Shown here in pieces: positions 46,361 through 56,747 of a stretch of 64,000 bases of DNA. The notes under the pieces were generated by a model. It made no database searches. It worked only from the letters and a program-made list of their open reading frames with translations, and was not told the origin of the DNA. Origin of the DNA: Eleusine coracana subsp. coracana (lineage: Eukaryota > Streptophyta > Magnoliopsida > Poales > Poaceae); NCBI GenBank assembly GCA_032690845.1, contig CM064429.1, positions 10,758,569 to 10,822,568 on the forward strand. Reading direction: 5' to 3'. The first letter of the stretch is position 1; each line of letters begins with the position of its first letter. Made by a program: the position numbers and the translations under genes.

Positions 46361-47081
46361 TGACTCTCAGAGTCAGAGCTCTCCTCGGACCCCTAGTCTA
46401 GGAGGTCAAAGAGGGACTCAGGGTGGTGTTCGATTACGCCCACGACCACGTCGTTCACGGCTATCGGGACGCCATTCTAAATGGTGAGGTTCTGGAGGTC
46501 CCACGTGGTGTTATGCAAGCCACACGGGAAACCTTCCAGGGGGAATTCGTCGAGGAGGCCCAGGAGAAGGGGCTCGCCCCCAAGGATCTGGCCATGGATG
46601 TTCGCAAGGGTGAACATGGCACAGCGAAGGTTGTCGGGGGCTGGATTGGGACCCAAGAAATGATGAAGGTAATACCACAGCTGATCGTTGTAGCTCTCAA
46701 CTGGTGGCAAGGGGTTGTCGTAGATGCGGGGTCTTACGAGCTCATGGTGAACGGCTTCTGCCTCGGCCCTAAGGGCTATGGCGTTGGCCGGAGTGGATCC
46801 GAGGTTGGCTCGTTGATGAGCTCAAGTCACCCGTCCACTGCGACAATGAATTCCAGCATGCTGCCGAGATCTTCCAGCCACCACCCAATGGCGCCTTGGT
46901 GGCAACCGTGGTGACTGGAAACATGGGCGGCGCCGGCGCGCTGATGCGGACAAGCGTCTGGTCTGCGGTAGCGATGAACTTCAGGCTCTCGAAGAAAACT
47001 GAAGTGTCGGGAGCCCAGAACACATGATGAAGTCGGCCATATGAATGGTGGAAGAAAAAAGGCGATTGAAGTGCGCAAAGT
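46361..47081 (-). other. Element F leader / gag 5' part
   Basis: GC-rich sequence lies between PBS and recognisable gag. Several overlapping open frames occur on both strands, none with recognisable motifs. Probably untranslated leader plus degraded gag N-terminus. Confidence 0.5.
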
Positions 47082-47101
47082 CCCCTTCTTGGCACGCCAA
47101 T

Positions 47102-48451
47102 TGTCGGTGTTTCGGTCGTGGGCCATAATTTGTCTAGTGGATGCGCGCATAAGCTCGGTGATGGCTATGCAAGAGGACATGAGAGATTATACTAGTTTGG
47201 GGAGTACCCCTACGTCCAGTTCGAGTAGCTGTTAGTGTTACTTGCACCAGGGTGTACAAAGGATGTGAGAGAGGAGAGTTCTCTAAGTCTCGATGAGCGT
47301 GAGTGCGTGTATGTCGGGAGTGTTGATGTCTCGAGGAAGAAGAAGGGCCTCCCCTTTATACTTCAAGGGGAGGGGCCATATTACAGAGAGAGAGAGAGAG
47401 GAAGGGTGGATGGAGAACACGTACGGGGAATTGGTGAAGTCGTGCTGAAGTGAACAGTGGACTTCGGTCGGTGGCATGGTCTTCGGTCTTTATGGGTCCC
47501 ACTGTCCTGGTCTTCATGCTTACAGTCATCGTGTCGAGGCTTTCCCCCGTCCTCCATTGATGAGTAGGAGCCCATCGTCCCTGTAGATGGCGTGAGCCGG
47601 GTAAACTAGGTGGTTCAGCATGGGTGGTCACCACGATGCCTTACGCGTCCCGTCTCACATGTCCATCAGGTAGTCCTCGATCACCACTGTTAGGGGCATC
47701 ATCATGATGGAATGTGTTGTAGCGCCGGGTTATATCCCATCAGTTAGGTTATGATGGCGATGAGGGTAGGTTTATAGCAGGATTAGACCTCCTGACACTT
47801 TAGCCGCATGCTTGGTACGACATCTGAGATGGTGCAGAGGGTAGTTGTTGACTCCCGTTCCGTTCAACCCCCCCCCCCCTCCGTGGGGTGTCGGTTCATC
47901 GTGTAATGCTTGGAATAAAGTGTTTGGACGTCGTCCCACCCTGTCATGATCATGATAGCCGGGTTTCTCCACCCGTTACTCCCGCGAGATCAGTGGCATG
48001 GCGCCTTGTCCCGTCCTGGCGTGTTGGACTGATGACAGGAGTTAGCGAGGGTGGCGCTTGTGATCTTATCCATGGCCCGCTCGACCCCCGGCAGCGGTCG
48101 AATGATGTGACGTGAGCCCCACCCCCTTATAAGAGGTAGAGCAAGGCAGGGCGGCGACGACTCCTTCGATGAGGGTCGAGGGGGAATGTTACGCGCTTGA
48201 CCCCTCCGCCGTGGGTGGGGTCGACTCGTCCTCCTCGGCGAAGGCCGGTCAAGGCGGGATGCGCTGACTCCTTGCGTCGAGTGGGGGGGGGGGGGGGGAG
48301 GGGGGAGTAGGCCTGTTGACCATGTTGACCTAGGGCCACGTGGGCCGCGAGTTGCCTGGCCCACCACGGGGTCTTGGTACGGCGGCTTATTGTTTTCAAA
48401 AAGGGGAGTTACCGTTTCCGACGCGACTTCGTTGATATTTATCTCTAGACA
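47102..48451 (-). repeat. 5' LTR of element F
   Basis: 1350 bp, TGTC...GACA. It contains C12 (47868-47879) and G16 (48283-48298) runs and a (GA)n stretch near 47387-47401. The flank 48452-48456 is GTTTG; the matching duplicate is not available because the left end of F is lost. Confidence 0.83.
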
Positions 48452-50647
48452 GTTTGACATAGCTTATTGCTACTTATATGATTGCCAGCCTTTTGGTATT
48501 GTAGAAAAGGAGTGTTACAATATATATTACTATTAATAATTACTGATAGTAATTAAAATTCAATGCTTCAGATTAACTTTTCTCTCGCCACTAATACAAC
48601 TAGTAATTTTGAGTAGTATTGATTTTACTTGGGTAGAATTGAAAAAGAATGAAATAGTAGAGTTAGAATTATTCTAAACAAGGTCAAATTAATCTAAACA
48701 TGTAATTACAGTTGTTTCTACGAGCATGTGACAAAAGCTCGTCGCCTGCTGGCTCACGTGACTCATAAGCCGGACGGAGCTGCATGCAGTCAGCGAATGA
48801 CGGAACCTCGATGATGAACTCGATCGGTTTCTGCTGCTCGAGCCGTGCCGATCCAGACAACAGAACTGGGAGAGGCGTTCTTCGTTGCATCGCAGACGGT
48901 GCAGGCCATAGAGGCGGATAAACAGCTGTGGCATCAGTAAGGCAGCAGCAGGACGCACGCATTGCACGACGCTGCCACCGTCGTGGACTCCACGTCGTCT
49001 CCATCAGCGGAAACGCCCGCCACGGTGCCACCGGTCTCGAAGCAGCAGGGCTGGGCTGCGCGTCCTGTGCATCGCCGTCGGCAAGGCACAAAGAATTTTC
49101 TGAAGGAACAGCTGAGTCGATATTGTCAAGTGCCAATCATCTAACCGCTACATAATAATAAACGACTGCATATCATAGCAATTCTATGTTCAGTTTGTGG
49201 AGTGCCTGTCAATGTTGTCTTCCCATGCCAAATCTCTAAGCCTGCAGACGACAGAAAAAATCAGATCATAATCTGCCACCCAAAAACTGATGAACGATGA
49301 GAAATTTTTTGGTAGAACTAAGTTAACCTTCCTGTATAACTTTTATGTGAGAAGAAATTAGTACCAAGGTCCAAGATTTCACTGTACTGAGCTACAACTA
49401 AGTAAAGAATTAGAAACCAAATTTGAATAAATAGTAAGGTGAATCTTGAAACACAGAGCCCGGAAGTATTTTCCGAAGCTTTTTACAATCTTTGCGAATG
49501 AATAGCATATGATTAAACAATTACATAAATTGAAATAAGGAGAACCAATTTGGATTTTTGCACTCTTTCAGTCTTCTCAAGTCACTAATGGCACAACAGG
49601 AACCAGTACACAATGGAATAAAAAAGGGAATTAAGAAAAAGGAAGCAACATCTTTTTTTTTTTAAACAAGGTATAGCAAGATCCTTGTCCATGGTAAATG
49701 TATCCTGTTCCAAAAAACTATAGCATTTGATGCTCTTTATGTCTATCAAGGAAAGGAATATAATACCATACCATTTGTGAAAACTATTTTTCGTTCAGGA
49801 TTAATCAGCAGCATGAGGTATTCCATGTAGTGTCAGAATCCTACAGGGATAACAAATGCACCGGCGTAAATGTCACCCGTCTAAACCTATAAGAAAGAAG
49901 CCCTCACCCATGGGGCACCAGTACCCAAGGGTGACAAACTTCAGGCACTAGTAGTAGCGGTAATGTTTAATTGATTCACAGTAAGAACGAAAGATACATA
50001 TCCACATTTGTATTGAGGTTTTAGGGATGGGATGCATTGGTAAAACAAACAGGAGGCTTGAGTAAAGATCATTATTTCCAGCGAACATAGCCTGCCAGCC
50101 GTGTACACAGTGAGGAGCCTTTCTATCAAGCCACCGGAGGCAGATAAAATTGGCCTTCCCCATAAGAATACAGGGCAGCAGAGTTGCATTAGTGCTGAGG
50201 CAGATTTTAAATTAACCTGGGCTCGCGCAGTTGTTTGAGACGAACATGGGGCTGGCGAAGCGGTCTATGTGACTACTACCAAGGGAAACAAAATCTGTGA
50301 CCGCCTTGCATTGAGAAGCTATTCTCTATCTCGCTTGGCCAGGATGAGCCGTAGACTGTGGTGACCATGTCCGTTGGCCGCTCGTGAGTCGTGAGGTTGG
50401 TCGGCAAAAGTGCTAGCTAAAAGGCAAGGATCACTTAAAATGTGCCTTCGGACACGGGCACTCGGGATCATCATTATCGTTGGATCTTATAGGTCGAGGT
50501 TCTTTGTTCTTACGGTTGCACAACAAAGTAAATGAACGGCGGGATTTGATTTAATATCATCTCCGGTTCAACCGTCTGCCCACTAGGCACTAACCAAACA
50601 AAGGTATTAATTTGGTGTTTCAACCCGTACTTGGATGAGAACTAACA
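48452..50647. other. Unassigned interval with a GC-rich exon-like patch
   Basis: Mostly AT-rich and featureless. From about 48710 to 49145 the sequence is GC-rich. A plus-strand frame reads TELGEAFFVASQTVQAIEAD up to a donor-like CATCA|GTAAGG near 48940, and another reads KNFLKEQLSRYCQVPII to a stop at 49144. A 150-codon minus-strand frame overlaps (49136-48684). None is recognisable; this could be a gene fragment or captured exon. Confidence 0.25.
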
Positions 50648-50911
50648 GGGAGCGTCTAATTTTCAATCGATTAAAAATGGGGGTTTATTTTAATCAACGC
50701 TTTTAACCCTTGGATCTAAATCCAATGGATATAAAAAAGACAAAACTTTTACATAGTCTATACATAATACTAATTAATACATATAATCCTACAAATAAAA
50801 AATAATAAAAAATTAAACAAAAGGGTTCCCGTGGACTACCATATATTACAAAATACTATTGATTGAAAGGGTGCTCTCTTTTCAATTGATTAATTGAAAA
50901 AAAGCATTCTC
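50648..50911. mobile_element. MITE copy 1 upstream of the sugar transporter
   Basis: About 264 bp. It starts GGGAGCGTCTAATTTTCAAT and ends with the inverted form TTGAAAAAAAGCATTCTC. It shares order and many words with 51431-51677 (CTTGGATCTA, ACTAATTAATACATATAATC, CAATTGA). AT-rich, non-coding; no clear target duplication, so the superfamily is open. Confidence 0.6.
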
Positions 50912-51430
50912 AGAATCAATAACATTCTATCAAACCAAATCTGAGAACCTAGGGTTATTTCTTTGGAGTGAGACGGCTTTGCGCGACTACTACTGGAACT
51001 AGGCCGGAAGATGAAGTTTGTCCTGTGGCAGACACCTGTAGTTAGTCTTGGTCTTATCTTCAAAATCTAAATACTGCAGGTCACGGACGTCCGAATGCAT
51101 ATCTTGTTGGCTAGGATCACTTGACAAATCGTTCTCTAAAAAGTTTGGACTTTCAAATGATATACTAGAATCCGCTGAGAACTATCCGGACCCGGAGGTC
51201 GAATTGCTCACGAGCAGCTGCTCGTAAAGTAGTCCGCGGATCATCAGGACAAACTGGGCTGCATGCACGCAGATGCAACCTATACACTTGCCTTGTATAT
51301 TATACGCGTCAATACGAGCAAAGAAAGGTGCGTCAGTTAAGAAACCAGAGAGAAAAAGGCAACAACCTGATCGCATAAACGCGTGGATACAGTTTCATAA
51401 ATCACCTACTTATCAACACGATTTGTTTTA

Positions 51431-51677
51431 GGGAGTTGCTATTTTTCAGTCGATTTAAAATTAGAAAAGTTTTCAATCAACGCACCTTGGATCTAGATTC
51501 AATAGATTAAAAAAATAATATTTTCTATAGTCTATATATAAAACTAATTAATACATATAATCTTATAAATAAATAAATAACAAAATGATTGAAAAAAAGG
51601 ACTACCGTATGCCACCATGCACTGCGTCATCGATTGAAAGGATTCCCGTTTTCAATTGACTAAAAAGTAGCATTCCC
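51431..51677. mobile_element. MITE copy 2 upstream of the sugar transporter
   Basis: 247 bp with good terminal inverted repeats: left GGGAGTTGCTATTTTTCAGT, right read inward GGGAATGCTACTTTTTAGTC. Same family and orientation as 50648-50911. Target duplication not evident. It lies about 0.8-1.0 kb before the transporter start codon. Confidence 0.7.
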
Positions 51678-52349
51678 GTGTGTTTTCTTCTTCAGAAACT
51701 GAAAACTCTTTGTGTGCCCACAACTTTTTTAATTCCTACTGACGGCTGATGAATAATCGTGTCACAATAATATTTATGTAGAAACATACATGTTACTGGG
51801 AGGAATTTTCATGAACTACATATATAGATGGGAGATGAATGTCTATTTCTGCTCTCAGTTGATTTGTGACACGAAGAAACAAAAGAAAACACGTGCATTT
51901 TTGCGTGGATGGTAGCTGTGTTGTGATGGTGACGGCATCAAGGGTCAGGCCAAAGCCCGCGTAGGCAAAATAAATGGCAATCGAAGTAGGCCGATGAATG
52001 AAGTATATTTCGGCAGAGCTAGGCTCGCATCTAGGATGGCTCTTGGAGAACTGCGCGCCTAAATTAGAGTCAGCATTCAACTGACACACAGCTGCAAAAC
52101 ACACAACACGCACTGTGGGTGTGGAGGGTGCTTAAGGCAGCTGTGTTGCAATCGAATTAGCCTCTGGAGGAGTTATCCGTGAAAACTCAAAGGAACACTC
52201 GGGCTGCATGCATGCAAGTTCACCTCCATGTCCTCTGATCCACTTTGATTTGATCCAGTCACACTCTGGCGGATAAACCCTGATCCATGCACCCCGCACC
52301 TATCGGCATCCTCGTCAGCTGCCTATTACGAGTAGTTAGTTACCTCTCT

Positions 52350-52359
52350 CTATATATTC
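52350..52359 (+). promoter_or_regulatory. Candidate TATA box of the sugar transporter gene
   Basis: CTATATATTC follows a pyrimidine-rich (CT) stretch, 108 bp before the start codon, so transcription would begin near 52385 and give a leader of about 80 bp. Confidence 0.55.
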
Positions 52360-52466
52360 AGCACCATGATCTGCTCGCCTTCATCCGGACTTTTTCATCT
52401 CTCCCTCTTCTCGTGACAACAAGTGCAGCAGCTAATTGCGAGGAGGTGAGATTCGATCGAAAGATC

Positions 52467-54122
52467 ATGGCTGGGGGCTTCGCGGTGTCCAAGCCCGGTG
52501 ACGGCCACCCGCAGTTCAATGGTAAGATCACCTGGTACGTCTGGATCTGCGGCATCGTCGCTGCCACCAGCGGTCTCATGTTCGGCTATGACATCGGCAT
52601 TTCCGGTAATTATTAGTTCCATTTGCAGTAGATCGATGGAGTAATAAGGTTTTTTAAGATATGGATCGGCTGATGATGATGTGTAACGACTGAATTAACA
52701 AACAATTGCGCGCGTGCAGGCGGCGTGACTGCCATGGACGACTTTTTGGTTCTCTTCTTCCCGTCCGTGTACGCGCGGAAGCACCGCGCCATGGAGAACA
52801 ACTACTGCAAGTTCGACGACCAGCGCCTACAGCTCTTCACCTCCTCCCTCTACCTCGCCGCGCTGGCCGCCAGCTTCGTTGCGTCGCGCGTGTGCACCCG
52901 CTTCGGCCGGAAGCGCACGATGCAGGCCGCCTCGGTCTTCTTCCTGGGCGGCAGCGCCCTGTGCGCGTGCGCGGTGAACCTGCCCATGCTCATCGTGGGC
53001 CGCGTGTGCCTCGGCGCCGGCGTGGGCTTCGGCAACCAGGCCGCCCCGCTCTTTTTATCGGAGATCGCGCCGGCCCACGTCCGCGGCGCGCTCAACATCC
53101 TCTTCCAGCTCAACGTGACCCTGGGCATCCTCGTCGCCAGCGTGGTCAACTACCTCGCCTCCTCCGTCCACCCGCTCGGCTGGCGCTACGCGCTCGGCGG
53201 CGCCGCCGCCCCCGCCGCGGTGCTCTTCCTCGGCTCGCTCGTCATCACCGAGACGCCCACGTCGCTGGTGGAGCGCGGCCGGGTGGACTCGGGCCGGGCC
53301 ACGCTGGAGCGGATCCGCGGGACCCGCGACGTGGGCGACGAGTTCGAGGAGATCCGGGCCGCCTGCGCGCGGGCCGCCGAGCTCAACGAACAGGAGCGGC
53401 CCTACCGCCGGCTGGCCCGGCCCGAGAGCCGCCCGCCGCTGGTGATCGCCATCGCGATGCAGGTGTTCCAGCAGTTCACGGGCATCAACGCCATCATGTT
53501 CTACGCGCCGGTGCTGTTCCAGACCATGGGGTTCGAGTCCGACGGCTCGCTGCTCTCCGCCGTGGTCACCGGCGGCGTCAACGTGGTCTCCACCGTCGTC
53601 TCCATCCTGCTCGTCGACAAGGTCGGCCGGCGGAAGCTGCTCCTCGAGGCGTGCGCGCAGATGCTGGCGGCGCAGGCGGCCGTGGGAGGGATCATGCTCG
53701 TGCACGTGCGCGCCGACGGGGCACCCACCAAGGGATGGTCCATCTGCATCGTCGTGCTCATCTGCGTCTACGTCTCCAGCTTCGCATGGTCGTGGGGCCC
53801 GCTCGGGTGGCTCATCCCCTCCGAGACGTTCCCGCTCGAGACGCGCGCCGCAGGGTTCAGCTTCGCGGTCAGCTCAAACATGCTATTCACATTCCTCATC
53901 GCGCAGGCGTTCCTCTCCATGATGTGCACCATGCGGGCCTTCATATTCTTCTTCTTCGCCGCGTGGATCGTGATCATGGGGGCGTTCGTGCTAGCGCTGC
54001 TGCCGGAGACCAAGGGCGTGCCCGTCGACGAGATGGTGGATCGGGTCTGGAAGCGACACTGGTTCTGGAAGAGGTGCTTCAGGGACGACGCCGACCAGGC
54101 CAAGGTCAACAGCACCTGCTAG
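52467..54122 (+). CDS. STP-type monosaccharide/H+ symporter (MFS sugar transport protein)
   Basis: Two exons: 52467-52605 and 52720-54122, joined through G|GTAATT...GTGCAG|GC, which restores GISGGVT. The product is 513 aa, the normal STP length. The family imports hexoses with protons across the plasma membrane. Seen: MAGGF N-terminus, 12 hydrophobic segments, FGRKRTM loop motif, ETPTSLVERG after helix 6, QQFTGIN with Q297, Q298 and N303 (sugar-contact positions), GWLIPSETFPLETR, and LPETKG at 474-479 before a short basic tail. C76 and C449 fit the cysteine pair that closes the STP lid domain. No frameshift or stop. GC-rich (third positions especially), typical of grass genes. Substrate preference cannot be deduced. 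Confidence 0.93.
52606..52719 (+). other. Intron 1 of the sugar transporter gene
   Basis: 114 bp, GTAATT...GCGTGCAG, AT-rich, phase 1, located after the first-helix motif GYDIGIS. STP genes commonly have an intron at this place. Confidence 0.88.
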
Positions 54123-54300
54123 TTATTACTATGTTCTTAGTCCTCAATTATTATTATCCTGTTACTATGATGGATGTAACCCAATGATGATGATGATGAT
54201 AAAGAGTCAGAGTATACCATGTGATCGATGTAGTAGCTCTTTGTTAAATTGGAGGCAATAATTAATATACGAGAAACTTTGAGCTCCATCTTATATGCTC
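54123..54300 (+). other. 3' UTR of the sugar transporter, with (ATG)n microsatellite
   Basis: The AT-rich tail contains ATGATGATGATGATGATAAAG (54184-54204) and AATAAT-like strings near 54258 that could serve for polyadenylation. The cleavage site cannot be fixed. Confidence 0.5.
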
Positions 54301-54757
54301 TGGTTCATGTACAAATGACGAAATGCCAAATGCTGCATCTGTTTCTTCTTCTCGTGTCAAACATATCAAGCTGAGAAGAAATTGGCATTCATATCCAATT
54401 AACTTTATGTTGTTGACAAACTCGTACTAAACTGTGTTCCTCCATTAATATCGTTGTCATCAGATCGAGCCGAACTGAAATTTTCAACGAGTATTCTGTT
54501 TCTATAGAAAAAAAAAAGGAAAACAATTCATGTTGATCTATAAAGATATGCACGCGTTTTGAGGATCAGGTTGTTGCGTTCCGTTTTCTCTATTGTTCCT
54601 TAACTGACGACGGCTACCAGTTTGCTGGTGCTCGTGAGGCGCATGCACTACCGCGCGGGTGGTGGCGAGCTATACTCTTCTAGATGAAGGACAGAACTAG
54701 TCTACTGCAGAGACCCTCTCTCCCCCACTGAAACTACATTGTGTCTCGCTAAGTATG

Positions 54758-55510
54758 AAAACAAAGTTTTCGTGTGCTGGGCACTCGAAAACAAGGTTTT
54801 CATGCACTAGGTGCTCGAAACGAGGATTTTCGTATGCTGGGCGCACGAAAACTTTTTTTTCTCGTATTTCAAATGTTTAAACATTTAAAATATGTGTTAA
54901 AATTATGTTTTCGTGTGTTGGGCGTATGAAAATGTCTTTTCGTGCGCCCAACACTCGATAACAGCGGCAATTGCAGAAAAAATATATTGCATTAGTTTTC
55001 TTGCTCATGACATGAAAATAAGAATTGTCCCTGCGCGGCCACCAGCGTTCGAGCGTTGGCTCGCGCGGTGGTCTGCGCGGGATTTTCCTGCTGCGCCCGT
55101 CTGCTCCAGCGTCGTCTGGCGTAGGTGTCTCACCGAAAAAAATCCCCTCGTCCTCCTCAGACCAAAGCATAGTTAAAGACTCGCGTCATAGCTCACATGA
55201 CCAGCTAAGTCTCTGTGTATGGTTAGGAAGGGGTTTGGGGATTTTCTCGACCTACGTGAGAAGGCTCTTCTCCCTAAATTAATGCCGTCGGGGTAGCTTC
55301 TTTCCCGGCAGGTCGAGTTTTTTTTTTTTCAACATGCAAAATTTGTTTTAGTGACTTTATGTACAAGCTTTTGTGTTGTAAAGTTGCACAAGTTTTTGAC
55401 CGATGAAGCAAAAACTCTATTTTTTCATGCGTCCAGAGTACGAAAATAGAGTTTTCATGCGTCCAGCGTACAAAAATAAAGTTTTCATGCGTTGGGCGTG
55501 CGACAGAGTA
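54758..55510. repeat. Clusters of a ~30-bp repeat built on GTTTTC/GAAAAC
   Basis: Three units with a 30-bp period at 54758-54787, 54788-54817 and 54818-54847 (form AAAACAA(A/G)GTTTTC(G/A)TG followed by YRCTRGGYRCTCG). Two 29-bp units lie at about 54899-54956 and two to three at about 55420-55505. Each unit holds the small palindrome AAAAC...GTTTT. Between clusters lies unrelated AT-rich DNA. No ORF; not CRISPR (eukaryotic context, no spacers). Confidence 0.7.
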
Positions 55511-55639
55511 TTATTTCTTTAATTTTATAGGTTTAGATATTAATTCTATAGTTCTTAAATAAAATAGGATTATTTTTAAAAAATTGTCCTGATCCACATC
55601 TTACAGTTTTTTTAGACTAACTGGTCATTTATTTCTTAG

Positions 55640-56747
55640 CCATTGGCGGCATTACATTCGAGGTCTATGATACCCTATAATGGCGGTGGTGCTATAGCTT
55701 GCTATTCTACCACTACACAACTACAGGATACCAGTTTGGCACATTCATGTGCTAGCCTGTTACATGATCTACGAGCAAATACAAGAGCAAAACCATCAAA
55801 ATCCTCTTTCAATTCATTCATCCTCCTTATATGCAGAATAACCAGGACCTTTGGTTTTCGTCACAGCCCCACAGAGACACTAATTGTTGGCAATCCATCT
55901 CCAACACCAATTTCTTCACCCCCTTCGATTTAGCCAGCTCCATTCCGTCAATACAAACATACCTTTTTGCTCGTCCACCCTGACTTCTTCCATCATGATC
56001 ACGGAGAACAGCCCCGGTAGAGCCCACCCTCGAGTCTTCATGGAAGGCTGCATCTGTGTTGCATTTTACCCATCCTGCCTCTGGTTTTGACCAGGCCATC
56101 TTAGTCGCCGCTTTCAATTCGGTTTTTTCTGGATGCTTGATTCTCCATAAGTTCTATGCAGTATCCTTGGCCCAGTTCACATATATATGCAGGGGCGGGG
56201 GCCGGGGGGGGGGGGGGGTCTCTCCATGTCGTCGTTCATTGCGGGCCATCAAGAACATCCACATACTGCACAAGATGGCAGCAGCATCCTGTGGGGAGCA
56301 TACAAGTGGATCGAACAGGTCTTTTGCCCAAGTGAGGGGGTGAAGTCTCGATATCTTGACACCAGTCAGTTCTCTCATCGCTTCCCAAAATCTCTGAGCC
56401 ATGGTGCACTCCAAGAGGGCATGAGCAACTGATTCTTCACCAGCCATGCATATTTCATAGTTTGCAATGCGCTCTATATGTCTCCATTTTGGGATCTGTC
56501 GAGCTGGTAGGATCTCATAAATCACTTTCCACCAGAAGACTTGCACCTTTGAAGGCATGTCCATCGCTTTCCACCAGAAGACTTGCACCTTGGGAGGCAT
56601 GTCCATCGTCCATACCTGCTTCACACCTCCCCCCCCCCCCCCCGCCCCTGATGTAGAGGTTCGGTTTCCATCTTGGCCATAATGGCGCCTTAAAGACAAC
56701 AATCTAGGACTGAGTAGAAGCCATGTTTCTCAGTTGACCAGGCCCAC
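55640..56747 (-). pseudogene. LINE-type retrotransposon remnant (zf-RVT and RNase H-like domains)
   Basis: On the minus strand a reverse-transcriptase zinc-binding domain (FWWKVIYEILPARQIPKWRH, then ARNERRHGE) spans 56620-56230. It is followed by WAKDTA and an RNase H-like domain (WSKPEAGWVKCNTDAAFHED, then GAVLRDHDG) at about 56117-55830. These are the C-terminal domains of plant L1-like LINEs and relatives. Stops and frameshifts separate them and no RT core is present. A 42-bp tandem duplication repeats PKVQVFWWKAMDMP, and G15/C15 runs are embedded. It is cut at 56747 by the CRM-like fragment. Confidence 0.75.

Larger units (their letters stand above)
30282..48451 (-). mobile_element. Element F: Tat/RIRE2-like gypsy retrotransposon, outer host of the nest, pol missing
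   Basis: Minus strand. The 5' LTR is 47102-48451 (TGTCTAGAGATAAATATC start, ...CACCGACA end). The PBS ATTGGCGTGCCAAGAAGGGG lies at plus 47082-47101, close to the TTGGCGCGCCAGGTAGGGG type of RIRE2/Grande-lineage elements. A broken gag-protease runs 46360-44145. Element E replaces what should be pol; F resumes at 31339-31066 with TAGCCCCCGAG-type repeats. The 3' LTR starts TGTCGGGGATAAATATC at 31065 and is cut by element B at 30282. RT, RNase H and integrase are absent. Confidence 0.82.

Noticed and set aside
51418..51690. Target-site duplication for the second MITE (TGTTTT on both sides)
   Set aside because: The matching words are offset from the inverted-repeat ends and T-rich, so they cannot be trusted.
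52706..54187. A 493-codon open frame in another phase of the sugar transporter exon
   Set aside because: It is Arg/Pro/His-rich with no hydrophobic pattern, a by-product of the very GC-rich third positions. The transporter frame carries every family motif.
54758..55510. CRISPR-like array
   Set aside because: Units are contiguous without spacers, diverged, and in a plant nuclear context.
56190..56650. hAT insertion bounded by CAGGGGCGGGG
   Set aside because: No matching 8-bp target duplication (TATATATG versus ATGTAGAG), and the LINE frame is continuous through it; kept only as an oddity.
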